DNA from: Blautia massiliensis (ex Durand et al. 2017)
GTDB taxonomy: Bacteria; Bacillota; Clostridia; Lachnospirales; Lachnospiraceae
Length of the DNA stretch: 64,000 bases
Direction of reading: 5' to 3'
NCBI RefSeq assembly: GCF_001487165.1
Contig: NZ_LN913005.1
Span: 63,461-127,460, forward strand
In this document: one piece after another, positions 8,298 to 16,078 of the stretch
Position numbering within the stretch: position 1 is the first letter of the stretch
How the letters are laid out: every line of letters begins with the position of its first letter
The notes under the pieces: model-generated
The model's input: only the letters and a program-made list of their open reading frames with translations
Told to the model about the DNA's origin: nothing
Database searches by the model: none
Translations under genes and position numbers: made by a program

Positions 8298-9740
8298 ATG
8301 ATAAAAAATGCAATACAGAAACTGAATAAAAGCCGGCTGCGGAATGGCCTGCTTGCTGTACTGCTGGCCATCACACTGATTGTCCCGGCAGTCTTTCAGG
8401 GTCCGGCCCAGGCGGCTTCCAAGCGAACGCCCACAAGACCGGTGATTACAAAAGTGACCGCAACCAAGAATTCCGCAACGGTCACCTGGAAGAAGTCCAA
8501 GTATGCCACTTCTTACCGGATTTATTATAAACAGGCCGGTGCGAAGAAGTGGACCACGCTGGCAACTATTAGCAGCAAAAAACTGAAGTACACTCACAAA
8601 TCTTCTAAGAAGTACCCACTCAAGGGTGGTAAAAAATATACCTATACCGTCAGGGCATACAACAAGTACGGCAGGAAATGGAGTTCTTACGACAAGAAAG
8701 GTAAGACCGTCACTATTCCGACCGTACCGTCTATTGTAAAAACCCGCGTGAAAGCGAACAACTATAAGCAGACTACTGTTACTTGGACAAAATCCATCAA
8801 TGCTACGAACTACCTGGTTTATTACCGCTCCGCTGACACCACAAAGTGGACCAGGATTGCGAACGTCAGTTCAAAGACCCTGAAATACGTTCACAAGTCC
8901 AGCCGCAAGTACCCGGTTGAAGCCGGAAGAACTTACTACTATATGGTAAGAGGTTATAACAAGACGTTTAAGACTTACGGCAGTTATAACAAAGCAGGAA
9001 TGCAGGTTGTCATTCCAGAGAGACCGGTTGCAACGCCAACCGCAGCCCCGACAGTTGAGCCGACAGCAACGCCGAAGCCGACAGAAACCCCGCTTAATAC
9101 AGAGAAATTCATCAAGGAAGTTATACGATTAACGAACATCGAGAGAAAGAAAGCCGGGAAAAGTTCGGTGCAGGAGAATGCAGCACTTGATAAAGGAGCG
9201 GCAGTAAGGGCGAAGGAATGTGCACTTGTTAAATATAGCCACACCAGGCCAGATGGAACGAATGCAAACACTGCTTATCATGAAGCCGGTGCTGGAAATA
9301 TTCGTGGGGAAAATATCGCTGTAGGGTTTAGAACTCCAAAAGAATTTGTCAATGGCGTCGTAAATAGCCCTGGACATTATGTTACTATGGCAGACAGCGG
9401 TGCTACTCACATTGGAGTAGGCTGCTACAAAAAAGACGGAGTCATTTACTGGGTGCAGATTTTCGCCAAAGACCCGGACCAGAAGTTTACGTTGACCGTT
9501 GACGCAAACGGTGGTACATTCCCTGATAAAGGTGGAGTTGAGAAATATACGATGCAGATTCCGGCGGGGATGAAATTTTCTTTGACGAATATTACAAAGC
9601 CAGAGAAACTAAACGCAAAATTCCAAAAGTGGACTGCGGTTGACAGCACTGACATACCATATGGGGTTGAAGATTACATAATAATGTATGAAACTCAAAC
9701 CTTGAAAGCCAATTGGACAGACAATAATTCATCTGATTAA
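8298..9740 (+). CDS. Secreted FnIII-CAP-InlB-repeat protein, copy 4
   Basis: This 480-aa protein has a slightly different start (MIKNAIQKLNKSRLRNG) and a signal peptide ending AQA at about residue 39. The first FnIII domain is close to copies 2 and 3. The second begins with a unique stretch (KTRVKANNYKQTTVTWTKS) and then rejoins the copy 1 sequence through the linker. The CAP domain is a hybrid: its start matches copy 1, but the middle (YSHTRPDGTNANTAYHEAG, NIRGENIAVG) resembles copy 2. It ends in an InlB-like repeat and the same NWTDNNSSD end as copy 2. All CAP core residues are kept, so it should fold. Function unknown. Confidence 0.88.
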   Translation: MIKNAIQKLNKSRLRNGLLAVLLAITLIVPAVFQGPAQAASKRTPTRPVITKVTATKNSATVTWKKSKYATSYRIYYKQAGAKKWTTLATISSKKLKYTHKSSKKYPLKGGKKYTYTVRAYNKYGRKWSSYDKKGKTVTIPTVPSIVKTRVKANNYKQTTVTWTKSINATNYLVYYRSADTTKWTRIANVSSKTLKYVHKSSRKYPVEAGRTYYYMVRGYNKTFKTYGSYNKAGMQVVIPERPVATPTAAPTVEPTATPKPTETPLNTEKFIKEVIRLTNIERKKAGKSSVQENAALDKGAAVRAKECALVKYSHTRPDGTNANTAYHEAGAGNIRGENIAVGFRTPKEFVNGVVNSPGHYVTMADSGATHIGVGCYKKDGVIYWVQIFAKDPDQKFTLTVDANGGTFPDKGGVEKYTMQIPAGMKFSLTNITKPEKLNAKFQKWTAVDSTDIPYGVEDYIIMYETQTLKANWTDNNSSD

Positions 9741-9858
9741 TGATATAAATATACAGAAACACGCCACTATTCTTGGTGGTGTGTATTTTTTTGCAAACCA
9801 TATATATCTGTTGTAAAATATATATAAGCAAAAAAATATACAAGGAGGGAAAATATTT
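9741..9858 (+). repeat. Terminator-promoter cassette, between copies 4 and 5
   Basis: The terminator after copy 4 has the same sequence type as the one after copy 2 (CACGCCAC/GTGGTGTG variant with T7). The standard TTGCAA-17-TAAAAT promoter and AAGGAGGG follow. Confidence 0.75.
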
Positions 9859-11280
9859 ATGATAGAGAAACCAAACAAAACTCGGCTACGGAACGGACTG
9901 ATTGCCGTCCTGCTGGCCATCACACTGATTGCCCCGGCAGTCTTTCAGTCCACCACCCCGGCGGCCTCCAAGCGAACGCCCGCAAGACCGGCGATTACAA
10001 AAGTGACTGCTACCAAAAACTCTGCAACTGTCACATGGAAGAAGTCCAAGTATGCCACTTCTTACCGTATTTATTATAAACAGGCTGGCGCGAAGAAGTG
10101 GACCACGCTGGCAACAGTCAGCAGTAAAAATCTGAAGTATACGCATAAATCTTCCAGAAAGTACCTGCTCAAGGGTGGCAAAAAGTATACCTACACAGTA
10201 CGAGCGTACAATAAATATGGAAAGAAATGGAGTTCTTACGACAAGAAAGGTAAGACCGTAACTATTCCGGCCGTGCCGTCTACCGTAAAGGCTAGCGCGA
10301 AGCCAAACGGATACAGCCAGACAACCGTAATCTGGAGTAAGGCCTCCAATGCTACGAACTACCTGGTTTACTACCGCTCCGCTGACACCACAAAGTGGAC
10401 CAGGATTGCGAACGTCAGCGCAAAGACACTGAAATACGTCCACAAGTCCAGCGGCAAGTACCCGGTTGAAGCCGGAAGAACTTACTACTATATGGTAAGG
10501 GGCTATAATAAGACGTTTAAGACTTACGGCAGTTATAACAAAGCAGGAATGCAGGTTGTCATTCCAGAGAGACCGGTTGCAACGCCAACCGCAGCCCCGA
10601 CAGTTGAGCCGACAGCAACACCGAAGCCGACAGAAACCCCGCTCAATACAGAGAAATTCATTAAGGAAGTCATACGATTGACGAACATTGAGAGACAAAA
10701 AGCCGGGGAAAATTCGGTGCAGGAGAATGCAGCGCTTGATAAAGGAGCGGCGGTAAGGGCGAAGGAATGTGCAATAAAATATGGACATCATCGCCCAAAT
10801 GGAGAGATATGCAGTACCGCTTATTATGAGTCAGGAGCAGGAAATATTCTGGGCGAAAATATTGCTGTCGGCTTTTTAACCCCAAAAGGCGTTGTCGATG
10901 GATGGGTAAACAGCCAGGGCCATTACGTCACAATGATTGATTCAAGAGCCACACACATGGGTGCCGGCTGTTACAAAAAAGACGGAGTCATCTACTGGGT
11001 GCAGATTTTTGCCAAAAACCCTGACCAGAAATTTACGTTGACCGTTGACGCAAATGGCGGGATATTCCCCGATAAGGGCGGAGTTGAAAAATATACGATG
11101 CAGGTTCCGGCGGGGATGACGCTATCAATTGATAATATCTCAAAACCAGAAAATGATGGCAGCAGATTCGATAAGTGGACAACTGTTTACGATGATGGCT
11201 ATGAAACGAAACAAACAACGGAAATTCATATGTCAGAAACAAAAACTCTAAAAGCCAATTGGATAGAAAATCCATCTTAA
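9859..11280 (+). CDS. Secreted FnIII-CAP-InlB-repeat protein, copy 5
   Basis: At 473 aa it is the shortest intact copy. The signal peptide region differs at its end (QSTTPAASKRTPARPAITK), a variant shared only with the truncated copy 6. The second FnIII domain and linker match copy 1, and the CAP domain is nearly identical to copies 1 and 3. The InlB-like tail shares the SIDNISKPEN start with copy 3, then KWTTVYDDGYE with copies 1 and 2. It is the clearest example of segment shuffling in the array. It carries the full CAP His/Glu set and no cell-wall anchor. Confidence 0.88.
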   Translation: MIEKPNKTRLRNGLIAVLLAITLIAPAVFQSTTPAASKRTPARPAITKVTATKNSATVTWKKSKYATSYRIYYKQAGAKKWTTLATVSSKNLKYTHKSSRKYLLKGGKKYTYTVRAYNKYGKKWSSYDKKGKTVTIPAVPSTVKASAKPNGYSQTTVIWSKASNATNYLVYYRSADTTKWTRIANVSAKTLKYVHKSSGKYPVEAGRTYYYMVRGYNKTFKTYGSYNKAGMQVVIPERPVATPTAAPTVEPTATPKPTETPLNTEKFIKEVIRLTNIERQKAGENSVQENAALDKGAAVRAKECAIKYGHHRPNGEICSTAYYESGAGNILGENIAVGFLTPKGVVDGWVNSQGHYVTMIDSRATHMGAGCYKKDGVIYWVQIFAKNPDQKFTLTVDANGGIFPDKGGVEKYTMQVPAGMTLSIDNISKPENDGSRFDKWTTVYDDGYETKQTTEIHMSETKTLKANWIENPS

Positions 11281-11399
11281 CTAGTTTATATCGCACAAAC
11301 GCACCACCTCGCGGTGGTGCGTTGTTCTCTTTTTTGCAAACCATATATATCTGTTGTAAAATATATATAAGCAAAAAAATACAAGGAGGGAGAATCTTT
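11281..11399 (+). repeat. Terminator-promoter cassette, between copies 5 and 6
   Basis: The hairpin ACGCACCACC TCGC GGTGGTGCGT is followed by a T-rich tract and the standard promoter. It would express only the truncated copy 6. Confidence 0.75.
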
Positions 11400-11666
11400 G
11401 TGAAAAAAAATGTGATAGAGGGACCAAACAAGACCCGGCTGCTCAATGGTCTGCTTGCCGTCCTGCTGGCCATCACACTGATTGCCCCGGCAGTCTTTCA
11501 GTCCACCACCCCGGCGGCTTCCAAGCGAACGCCCGCAAGACCGGCGATTACGAAAGTGACCGCTACCAAGAATTCCGCAACGGTCACATGGAACTTCCAA
11601 CTTTTCTATATCACCTCTTTTATCTTCCCCACCTCTTCTTTTTCCGCATGTCTTTCCACAGATTGA
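11400..11666 (+). pseudogene. Truncated sixth CAP-family copy
   Basis: Promoter, ribosome binding site, signal peptide and the first strand of FnIII domain 1 are present and match copy 5 up to NSATVTW near 11591. The frame then enters unrelated sequence and stops at 11666. The likely start is GTG 11400 (no ATG in position). The breakpoint is abrupt, as expected of a deletion or an element-end event rather than slow decay. A short exported peptide could still be made. Everything beyond the breakpoint (second FnIII, CAP, InlB repeat) is lost. Confidence 0.8.
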
Positions 11667-11668
11667 AA

Positions 11669-11703
11669 GACAGCACCAATTACTGCTGACTATTGGCACT
11701 GTC
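11669..11703 (+). terminator. Hairpin with T run after the truncated copy
   Basis: GACAGCACCAAT pairs with ATTGGCACTGTC (10 of 12 bases) around an 11-base loop and is followed by TCTTTTTG. Confidence 0.55.
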
Positions 11704-11900
11704 TCTTTTTGACATTTCTTACATGCAACAGGGGGTGTTGCCAAACTGTTGCCAGTCGAATTTTGAGGACGCAGAGAGCCTTATTTCAAGCGATTTTGGG
11801 GTTTCGACACAATGTACAATATCTTTGTCTTTCCTTTGGAAATCCTGTTGAATTTGATTGTATTATTTTTAGATAAATCTTGGATTTTTTCCAAAAAAAT

Positions 11901-11936
11901 CCGCCGCAGGACGGTATGTTACACGTACTGCGGCGG
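11901..11936 (-). terminator. Terminator downstream of lysC
   Basis: CCGCCGCAG and CTGCGGCGG form a strong GC-rich stem, extended by ACG/CGT with one bulged base on each side. On the minus strand it runs into seven T; the plus strand also has a short T run. Confidence 0.85.
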
Positions 11937-11943
11937 TTTTAAA

Positions 11944-12001
11944 TAAATCGGATATTCGGAATCCGTTTCCGGATTTATATAAATCGGATATTCGGAATCC
12001 G
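11944..12001. repeat. Two 22-bp direct repeats beside lysC
   Basis: TAAATCGGATATTCGGAATCCG occurs at 11944-11965 and 11980-12001 in 22-bp units (first twenty: TAAATCGGATATTCGGAATC). Together with the AATCCG/CGGATT hairpins around them they form a small repeat cluster. Confidence 0.6.
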
Positions 12002-12016
12002 CTTCGCTACTTCCTC

Positions 12017-12048
12017 ATAAACAAAATCCGTTTCCGGATTTTGTTTAT
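12017..12048. repeat. 14-bp perfect inverted repeat over the lysC stop
   Basis: ATAAACAAAATCCG and CGGATTTTGTTTAT are separated by 4 bases, and the stop codon of lysC lies in the right arm. No T run follows on the minus strand, so it is not a standard terminator. Confidence 0.6.
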
Positions 12049-13364
12049 ATCCGTGTCAGAACAAAAATATCGTAGATTGCTCTGACTGCTTTTTCGAAAT
12101 CACGATTCTCTACACCGATGATGATATTCAGCTCACTGGAACCCTGGTCGATCATTTTTACGTTTACATTTGCATGGGCAAGAGCAGAGAAGATCCTTCC
12201 TGCAGTGCCTCTCTGGGATTTCATTCCACGACCAACAACTGCGATCAGTGCAAGGTCAGATTCCATCTCCACAAAATCAGGCTGCACCAGACGGTGGATA
12301 CCTGCGATAACCTGCTGCTCTTTCTCCTCAAATTCGTCCTGATGAACATATACAGTCATAGTATCGATTCCGGATGGTACATGCTCAAAGCTGATCCCCT
12401 GATCTTCAAATACCTGAAGTACCTTGCGTCCGAACCCGATCTCACTGTTCATCATAGATTTCTCGATATTAATAGAGCAGAAGCCTTTCTTTCCGGCGAT
12501 ACCGGTAATAGTAAATTTCGGCTTCTTACAGGTGCTCTCTACGATCAGAGTACCTTTATCCTCCGGGCTGTTTGTGTTACGGATATTGATCGGAATTCCC
12601 TCTTTACGAACCGGGAAAATGGCATCCTCATGAAGAACAGTAGCTCCCATGTAGGAAAGCTCACGAAGCTCTCTGTATGTGATCGCCTCGATAGGCTCCG
12701 GATTGTGAACGATACGCGGATCTGTTACAAGAAAACCGGAAACGTCCGTCCAGTTCTCATAAATATCTGCATGGATAGCCTTTGCAACCAGAGATCCGGT
12801 CACATCAGAACCACCTCTGGAAAATGTCTTTACTGTGCCATCTGCACATGCGCCGTAAAATCCCGGAATAACCGCATGCTGGGATTTGCTGAGTTTTTTG
12901 GAAAGGAGTTTATTGGTCTCCTCCGCTTCCAGATTACCAGCTTTATCAAAACGGATCACAGAAGCTGCATCCACAAAATCATATCCAAGATATGCAGCCA
13001 TGATCTTACCATTGAGGAACTCTCCTCTGGATGCCGCATACTGGATTCCTGCCTGTGCACGGAAATCCTCATCGATCTTCTTGAACTCCTCCTCAAGAGA
13101 AAGGCTCAGTCCGAGTCCCTTGATGATCTCATAATATCGCGCCTTGATTGCATTGATCTTCTCAGTGATATCCTCCCCTTTGGATGCTGCGTCATAACAT
13201 CCATAAAGCATATCCGTCACTTTGATATCCTCGTCAAATCTCTTTCCCGGAGCTGACGGAACTACATAACGGCGGCTCTCATCACTGCGGATGATATCGC
13301 CCACTTTCTGGAACTGCTCCGCATTTGCAAGAGAACTTCCACCGAATTTTACAACTTTTTTCAT
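12045..13364 (-). CDS. lysC: Aspartate kinase
   Basis: It phosphorylates aspartate, the first step to lysine, threonine and methionine. The start ATG 13364 gives MKKVVKFGGSSLA, the typical kinase start, after GAGAGGTG; a longer frame to 13415 has no support. The amino-acid kinase domain fills residues 1-275, with KFGGSS at 6-11 and FSRGGSDVTGS near residue 200. The C-terminal 140 residues are two ACT domains for feedback control (SIDTMTVYV-like and SSELNIIIGV segments). At 439 aa it is of normal length for a monofunctional clostridial aspartokinase. It has its own promoter at 13450-13478 and terminator. No lysine riboswitch is visible upstream. Confidence 0.96.
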   Translation of the reverse strand: MKKVVKFGGSSLANAEQFQKVGDIIRSDESRRYVVPSAPGKRFDEDIKVTDMLYGCYDAASKGEDITEKINAIKARYYEIIKGLGLSLSLEEEFKKIDEDFRAQAGIQYAASRGEFLNGKIMAAYLGYDFVDAASVIRFDKAGNLEAEETNKLLSKKLSKSQHAVIPGFYGACADGTVKTFSRGGSDVTGSLVAKAIHADIYENWTDVSGFLVTDPRIVHNPEPIEAITYRELRELSYMGATVLHEDAIFPVRKEGIPINIRNTNSPEDKGTLIVESTCKKPKFTITGIAGKKGFCSINIEKSMMNSEIGFGRKVLQVFEDQGISFEHVPSGIDTMTVYVHQDEFEEKEQQVIAGIHRLVQPDFVEMESDLALIAVVGRGMKSQRGTAGRIFSALAHANVNVKMIDQGSSELNIIIGVENRDFEKAVRAIYDIFVLTRI

Positions 13365-13449
13365 GATAACACCTCTCACCTGTAATTTCGACTTCCAGCG
13401 CCGCCTTTTCACCATTCACTGCAACGCTTTACCACAGAAACCTACGGCT

Positions 13450-13478
13450 ATTTTATTGAATAATTTGTAATTTTGCAA
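13450..13478 (-). promoter_or_regulatory. Promoter of lysC
   Basis: TTGCAA (13473-13478), a 17-base spacer and TAAAAT (13450-13455) on the minus strand lie about 85 bases before the lysC start. Confidence 0.65.
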
Positions 13479-13546
13479 GCCTTTCCGTGACATTTCTGCA
13501 AAAAAAGTCAAATTATACAAGAGAAAAGTATCTCCTGACCTGTTTC

Positions 13547-13828
13547 TTATGCACAGTACTGCTTCAGAATGTTCTCGAGAGCTGCAGCGCTGCTTGTGTG
13601 ACAGCGGCATACCGGAATGGATTTTTTCTTTGCTTCTTCTACTGCGCAGTTTACCATTTTGTGGGAAACGGTACTGGTGAACAGGATCATCAGATCCGGC
13701 ACCCCGATCTTTTTCTTCATGGCTCCTTTTTCCTTGGCAAAAACTTTCGCCTTGCATCCGAAGCCTTTGCAGATATCCTCATACTGACATACCATTCTTT
13801 CATTTCCGCCTACAATTACAACGCTCAT
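13547..13828 (-). CDS. DUF2325 domain protein
   Basis: This 93-aa protein opens MSVVIVGGNERM, the typical DUF2325 start, with a Rossmann-like first strand. Cysteines occur at CQYEDICKGFGCK, at NCAVEEA, at PVCRCH and near the C-terminus, and the family is uncharacterised. A ribosome binding site (AAAGGAGAG) precedes the ATG. The gene stands alone behind a strong promoter with a 20-bp palindrome at the transcription start, which suggests tight control by a repressor, perhaps metal or redox responsive (inference). Such proteins are common in Firmicutes, but no reaction is known to me. Confidence 0.85.
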   Translation of the reverse strand: MSVVIVGGNERMVCQYEDICKGFGCKAKVFAKEKGAMKKKIGVPDLMILFTSTVSHKMVNCAVEEAKKKSIPVCRCHTSSAAALENILKQYCA

Positions 13829-13907
13829 AATTCACTCTCCTTTGATCTCTGAACTTTTATATGACTGTTTCAAGGTTATTTTAAACTAACTTCACTTTTA
13901 AAATATT

Positions 13908-13963
13908 GAGTTAGCACTTGCTAACTCTTTTATTATAATACCATCTCACAAAAAGTTTGTCAA
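13908..13963 (-). promoter_or_regulatory. Strong promoter with palindromic operator for the DUF2325 gene
   Basis: On the minus strand TTGACA (13958-13963), 17 bases and TATTAT (13935-13940) form a near-consensus promoter. Just downstream, at 13908-13927, is the 20-bp palindrome GAGTTAGCAAGTGCTAACTC (9-bp arms, 2-base centre), placed to block initiation. The TTAGCA/TGCTAA arms recall DtxR/MntR-type sites; that link is inference. Confidence 0.75.
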
Positions 13964-13971
13964 AGGTAATT

Positions 13972-14661
13972 TTAAATTCTGTCTGATTTTTTATATCCTG
14001 TGATCTCACATACTGTAAGTATGCCGTTTTTTACCTGAAAATGAACATCCATTCCTGCAAAAGGCATTCCGTATATCCTCTCCGGATCTTTCTGGTAGGC
14101 AGGCCTCGGATCCTCTCTGAGCACGCCTTCCAACGCAGTAAGCTTATCCTCCGGAATCCTTGCCTTCCATTCTTCCGGGATCTCTACCTGCAGAAAATGC
14201 TGCTCCACCTTCGTCGCAAAGCCGCCTAGCGCTTCCGGATGGCAGTCTGCCGCAGGCAGATATGGCTTAATATCATAGATAGGGGTTCCATCCATCAGGT
14301 CCGCACCGGATACGATCAGTACAGGAGCTTCTTTGCTTTCCAGATCGATCTTTTCAAGCTTCACACAGGATAAGCCTACAGGATTGGGACGGAAGGGCGA
14401 TCTGGTGGCAAATACGCCCATCCTTTCATTTCCGCCCAGGCGTGGCGGACGTACTGTAGGGGACCAGCTCTCACGGATTGACTGTGAAAACTCCCACAGC
14501 AGCCAGATATGCGAAAAATCTTCCAGTCCCTTTACTGCTTCACGTACCCGGTATTCCGGTTCAAAAACAATACAGGCTGTCAGTTCTTCCACTCGACCGC
14601 TCTGACGCGGGATTCCGAATTTTGTCGGAAAATCACTTCTGATCCTTGCGATTATCTTCAT
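13972..14661 (-). CDS. trmO: tRNA m6t6A37 methyltransferase TrmO
   Basis: It N6-methylates the threonylcarbamoyladenosine at position 37 of ANN-decoding tRNAs with S-adenosylmethionine. Recognition rests on the opening MKIIARIRSDFPTKFGIPRQ, the segment DFSHIWLLWEFSQ and the family signature GVFATRSPFRPNPVGLS near residues 84-100, followed by GADLMDGTPIYDIKPY. Length (229 aa) is normal; the C-terminal 70 residues form the variable domain. The site AAGGGAGAATAGGG lies before the ATG. It is probably a single gene: neighbours on both sides have their own signals. Confidence 0.93.
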   Translation of the reverse strand: MKIIARIRSDFPTKFGIPRQSGRVEELTACIVFEPEYRVREAVKGLEDFSHIWLLWEFSQSIRESWSPTVRPPRLGGNERMGVFATRSPFRPNPVGLSCVKLEKIDLESKEAPVLIVSGADLMDGTPIYDIKPYLPAADCHPEALGGFATKVEQHFLQVEIPEEWKARIPEDKLTALEGVLREDPRPAYQKDPERIYGMPFAGMDVHFQVKNGILTVCEITGYKKSDRI

Positions 14662-14748
14662 ATCCCTATTCTCCCTTTCACTTGCCAGATATACACCTCA
14701 TGCGCCTGTTACATAATTCTGCTTTCAATGACTGTCATGTCATTTCCG

Positions 14749-15615
14749 TCAGATCCTCTTGTAGGCAACACAGTTTTTTTGCCGCTTGGCCTGATAGAGA
14801 AGCCTGTCCGCTTCCATCACTCCATCTCTGACCTTACAGCTTCCATATACACCTCCCACGCTCATGGAAAGCCGGATTTCTTTGTATTCCGGCACATCTG
14901 CCATTGCGATCTCTTCCCGGATATCTTCCATCTTCTGCTGAAATACCTGTTCCGGGATTTCTTCAAACATCAGAAGAAATTCGTCTCCTCCATAACGCAG
15001 TACCACGTCATCTGCCCGCACATGCTCAAAAATCATTCTGACAATGGTACAAAGCGCCGCATCTCCAGCTACATGGCCATAGCTGTCATTGATCTGTTTA
15101 AAATTGTCCACGTCGATCATAGCTATAGCCCCCATCTTATCCAGGGATTTCAGCTGTTCCTCAAAATATCTCCGGTTTCTGGCACCAGTCAGCGGATCTT
15201 CATATAATTCCCGGTTGAATCTGCTGATCTTATCGATCAGAGATCCGCTTCCATAAGCTCCCAGAAAGATCTTATCCGTCATTTTAAAGACCATTTCCAT
15301 GACAAGAGGTGTCCCGTCTATAACCACATATTTGGCGATCACCTGGTAAATGTCATCATTGACGAACTCAAATTTCGTCATTTTGTTTTTACGGGCAAAA
15401 ACTTTGGCAGAAATACAGTTCTCACATCTTCTGCCTTTATTCCACACTGCAAAGCATTTATGTTCTGCTTCATAAGAGCAATCGTCTGCGCCAATATTTA
15501 CCGGAGCTGTACGGCCGACATCCACCAGTCTTACAATGTCAAAAACCGTCTTCAGCATTTCTATTTCCATATTTACTTCCCGGGCAGTCATAAATACACC
15601 CTTATCTTTATCCAT
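14749..15615 (-). CDS. Diguanylate cyclase with N-terminal sensor domain
   Basis: The product would make cyclic di-GMP from GTP. The C-terminal half has the full GGDEF domain: DPLTGARNRRYF, then MIDVDNFKQIND, then YGGDEFLLMF near residue 210. No clear RxxD inhibitory site precedes the active site. The N-terminal 120 residues look PAS-like and contain C-x8-C-x2-C (CFAVWNKGRRCENC), possibly a metal or redox sensing site. No membrane segment, so it is cytosolic. I chose ATG 15615 because AGGAAA lies 8 bases before it; ATG 15654 (13 residues longer) has no ribosome binding site. No EAL partner is in the window. Confidence 0.85.
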   Translation of the reverse strand: MDKDKGVFMTAREVNMEIEMLKTVFDIVRLVDVGRTAPVNIGADDCSYEAEHKCFAVWNKGRRCENCISAKVFARKNKMTKFEFVNDDIYQVIAKYVVIDGTPLVMEMVFKMTDKIFLGAYGSGSLIDKISRFNRELYEDPLTGARNRRYFEEQLKSLDKMGAIAMIDVDNFKQINDSYGHVAGDAALCTIVRMIFEHVRADDVVLRYGGDEFLLMFEEIPEQVFQQKMEDIREEIAMADVPEYKEIRLSMSVGGVYGSCKVRDGVMEADRLLYQAKRQKNCVAYKRI

Positions 15616-15750
15616 AGTATTTTCCTGCGTTTCTGAAATATTATATACATTCATGATAACACATTGCGCATCAATTCACAATTGTATTTCATCGTCGTTT
15701 ATGCTATTGTATAGTGTATAAGAAGTAATATTTTTATCAGGAGGTTTCAT

Positions 15751-16005
15751 ATGGCACAGAGACGTACAAAGATAGAAGTACTCAATGAGAAAATTTCCAA
15801 AGTAGATTCCAAGATTGCTGCCTGCACCGAAAAGATAGCAGCGCTGGAGGATGAAAAAACTGCACTGGCAGCTCAGCTGGATGAGATCCGCAAAGCTGAA
15901 AAAAAGGCAAAGGAAGCTGCCGAACTGAAACGTCTGCTCAAGCTGATGCACAAAAAAGACATTTCCGTAGAAGATCTGGAAGCCATGATCTCCAGGGAAG
16001 CATGA
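15751..16005 (+). CDS. Small coiled-coil protein
   Basis: An 84-aa Lys/Glu/Ala-rich protein (MAQRRTKIEVLNEKISKVDS...) with heptad spacing from about residue 5 to 65, so a coiled coil, and a short helical tail ending EAMISREA. AGGAGG precedes the ATG. Similar small proteins are common in Lachnospiraceae genomes, but I know no function. It is the only plus-strand gene in this stretch and has its own terminator. Confidence 0.75.
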   Translation: MAQRRTKIEVLNEKISKVDSKIAACTEKIAALEDEKTALAAQLDEIRKAEKKAKEAAELKRLLKLMHKKDISVEDLEAMISREA

Positions 16006-16024
16006 AACAGATCCTCAACAAACA

Positions 16025-16069
16025 AAAAACCGGTTTACGAAGAATTTTTTCTTCCAAACCGGTTTTTTT
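16025..16069 (+). terminator. Terminator after the coiled-coil gene
   Basis: AAAAACCGGTTT and AAACCGGTTTTT form a 12-bp outer stem, with GAAGAA/TTCTTC continuing inside. A T7 run follows on the plus strand and an A run precedes it, so it may also serve the leftward deoR-type gene's far side. Confidence 0.85.
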
Positions 16070-16078
16070 GTGATCTTT

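Larger units (their letters stand above)
11667..12044. other. 378-bp intergenic region, probable mobile element right border
   Basis: No gene is supported. From left to right it holds a terminator, a stretch with two GTTGCCA direct repeats near 11737-11758, then sequence unlike the array up to the lysC terminator at 11901, and the small repeats next to lysC. The change from accessory array to core gene happens here. No integrase gene or duplicated att site can be shown because the left end is outside the window. Confidence 0.4.

Noticed and set aside
5007-11399. CRISPR array
   Set aside because: The repeated units are about 1.5 kb genes with promoters, not short direct repeats with spacers.
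12174-13256. Long plus-strand frame (360 aa) opposite lysC
   Set aside because: It is antisense to the complete aspartate kinase, has no ribosome binding site and no recognisable domain. It is a codon shadow.
13365-13546. Lysine riboswitch before lysC
   Set aside because: The leader is under 90 bases after the promoter and has no long conserved helices; a simple promoter explains it.
13908-13927. CIRCE heat-shock element
   Set aside because: The arms contain TTAGCA, but the CIRCE consensus TTAGCACTC-N9-GAGTGCTAA has a 9-base spacer; here the centre is 2 bases.
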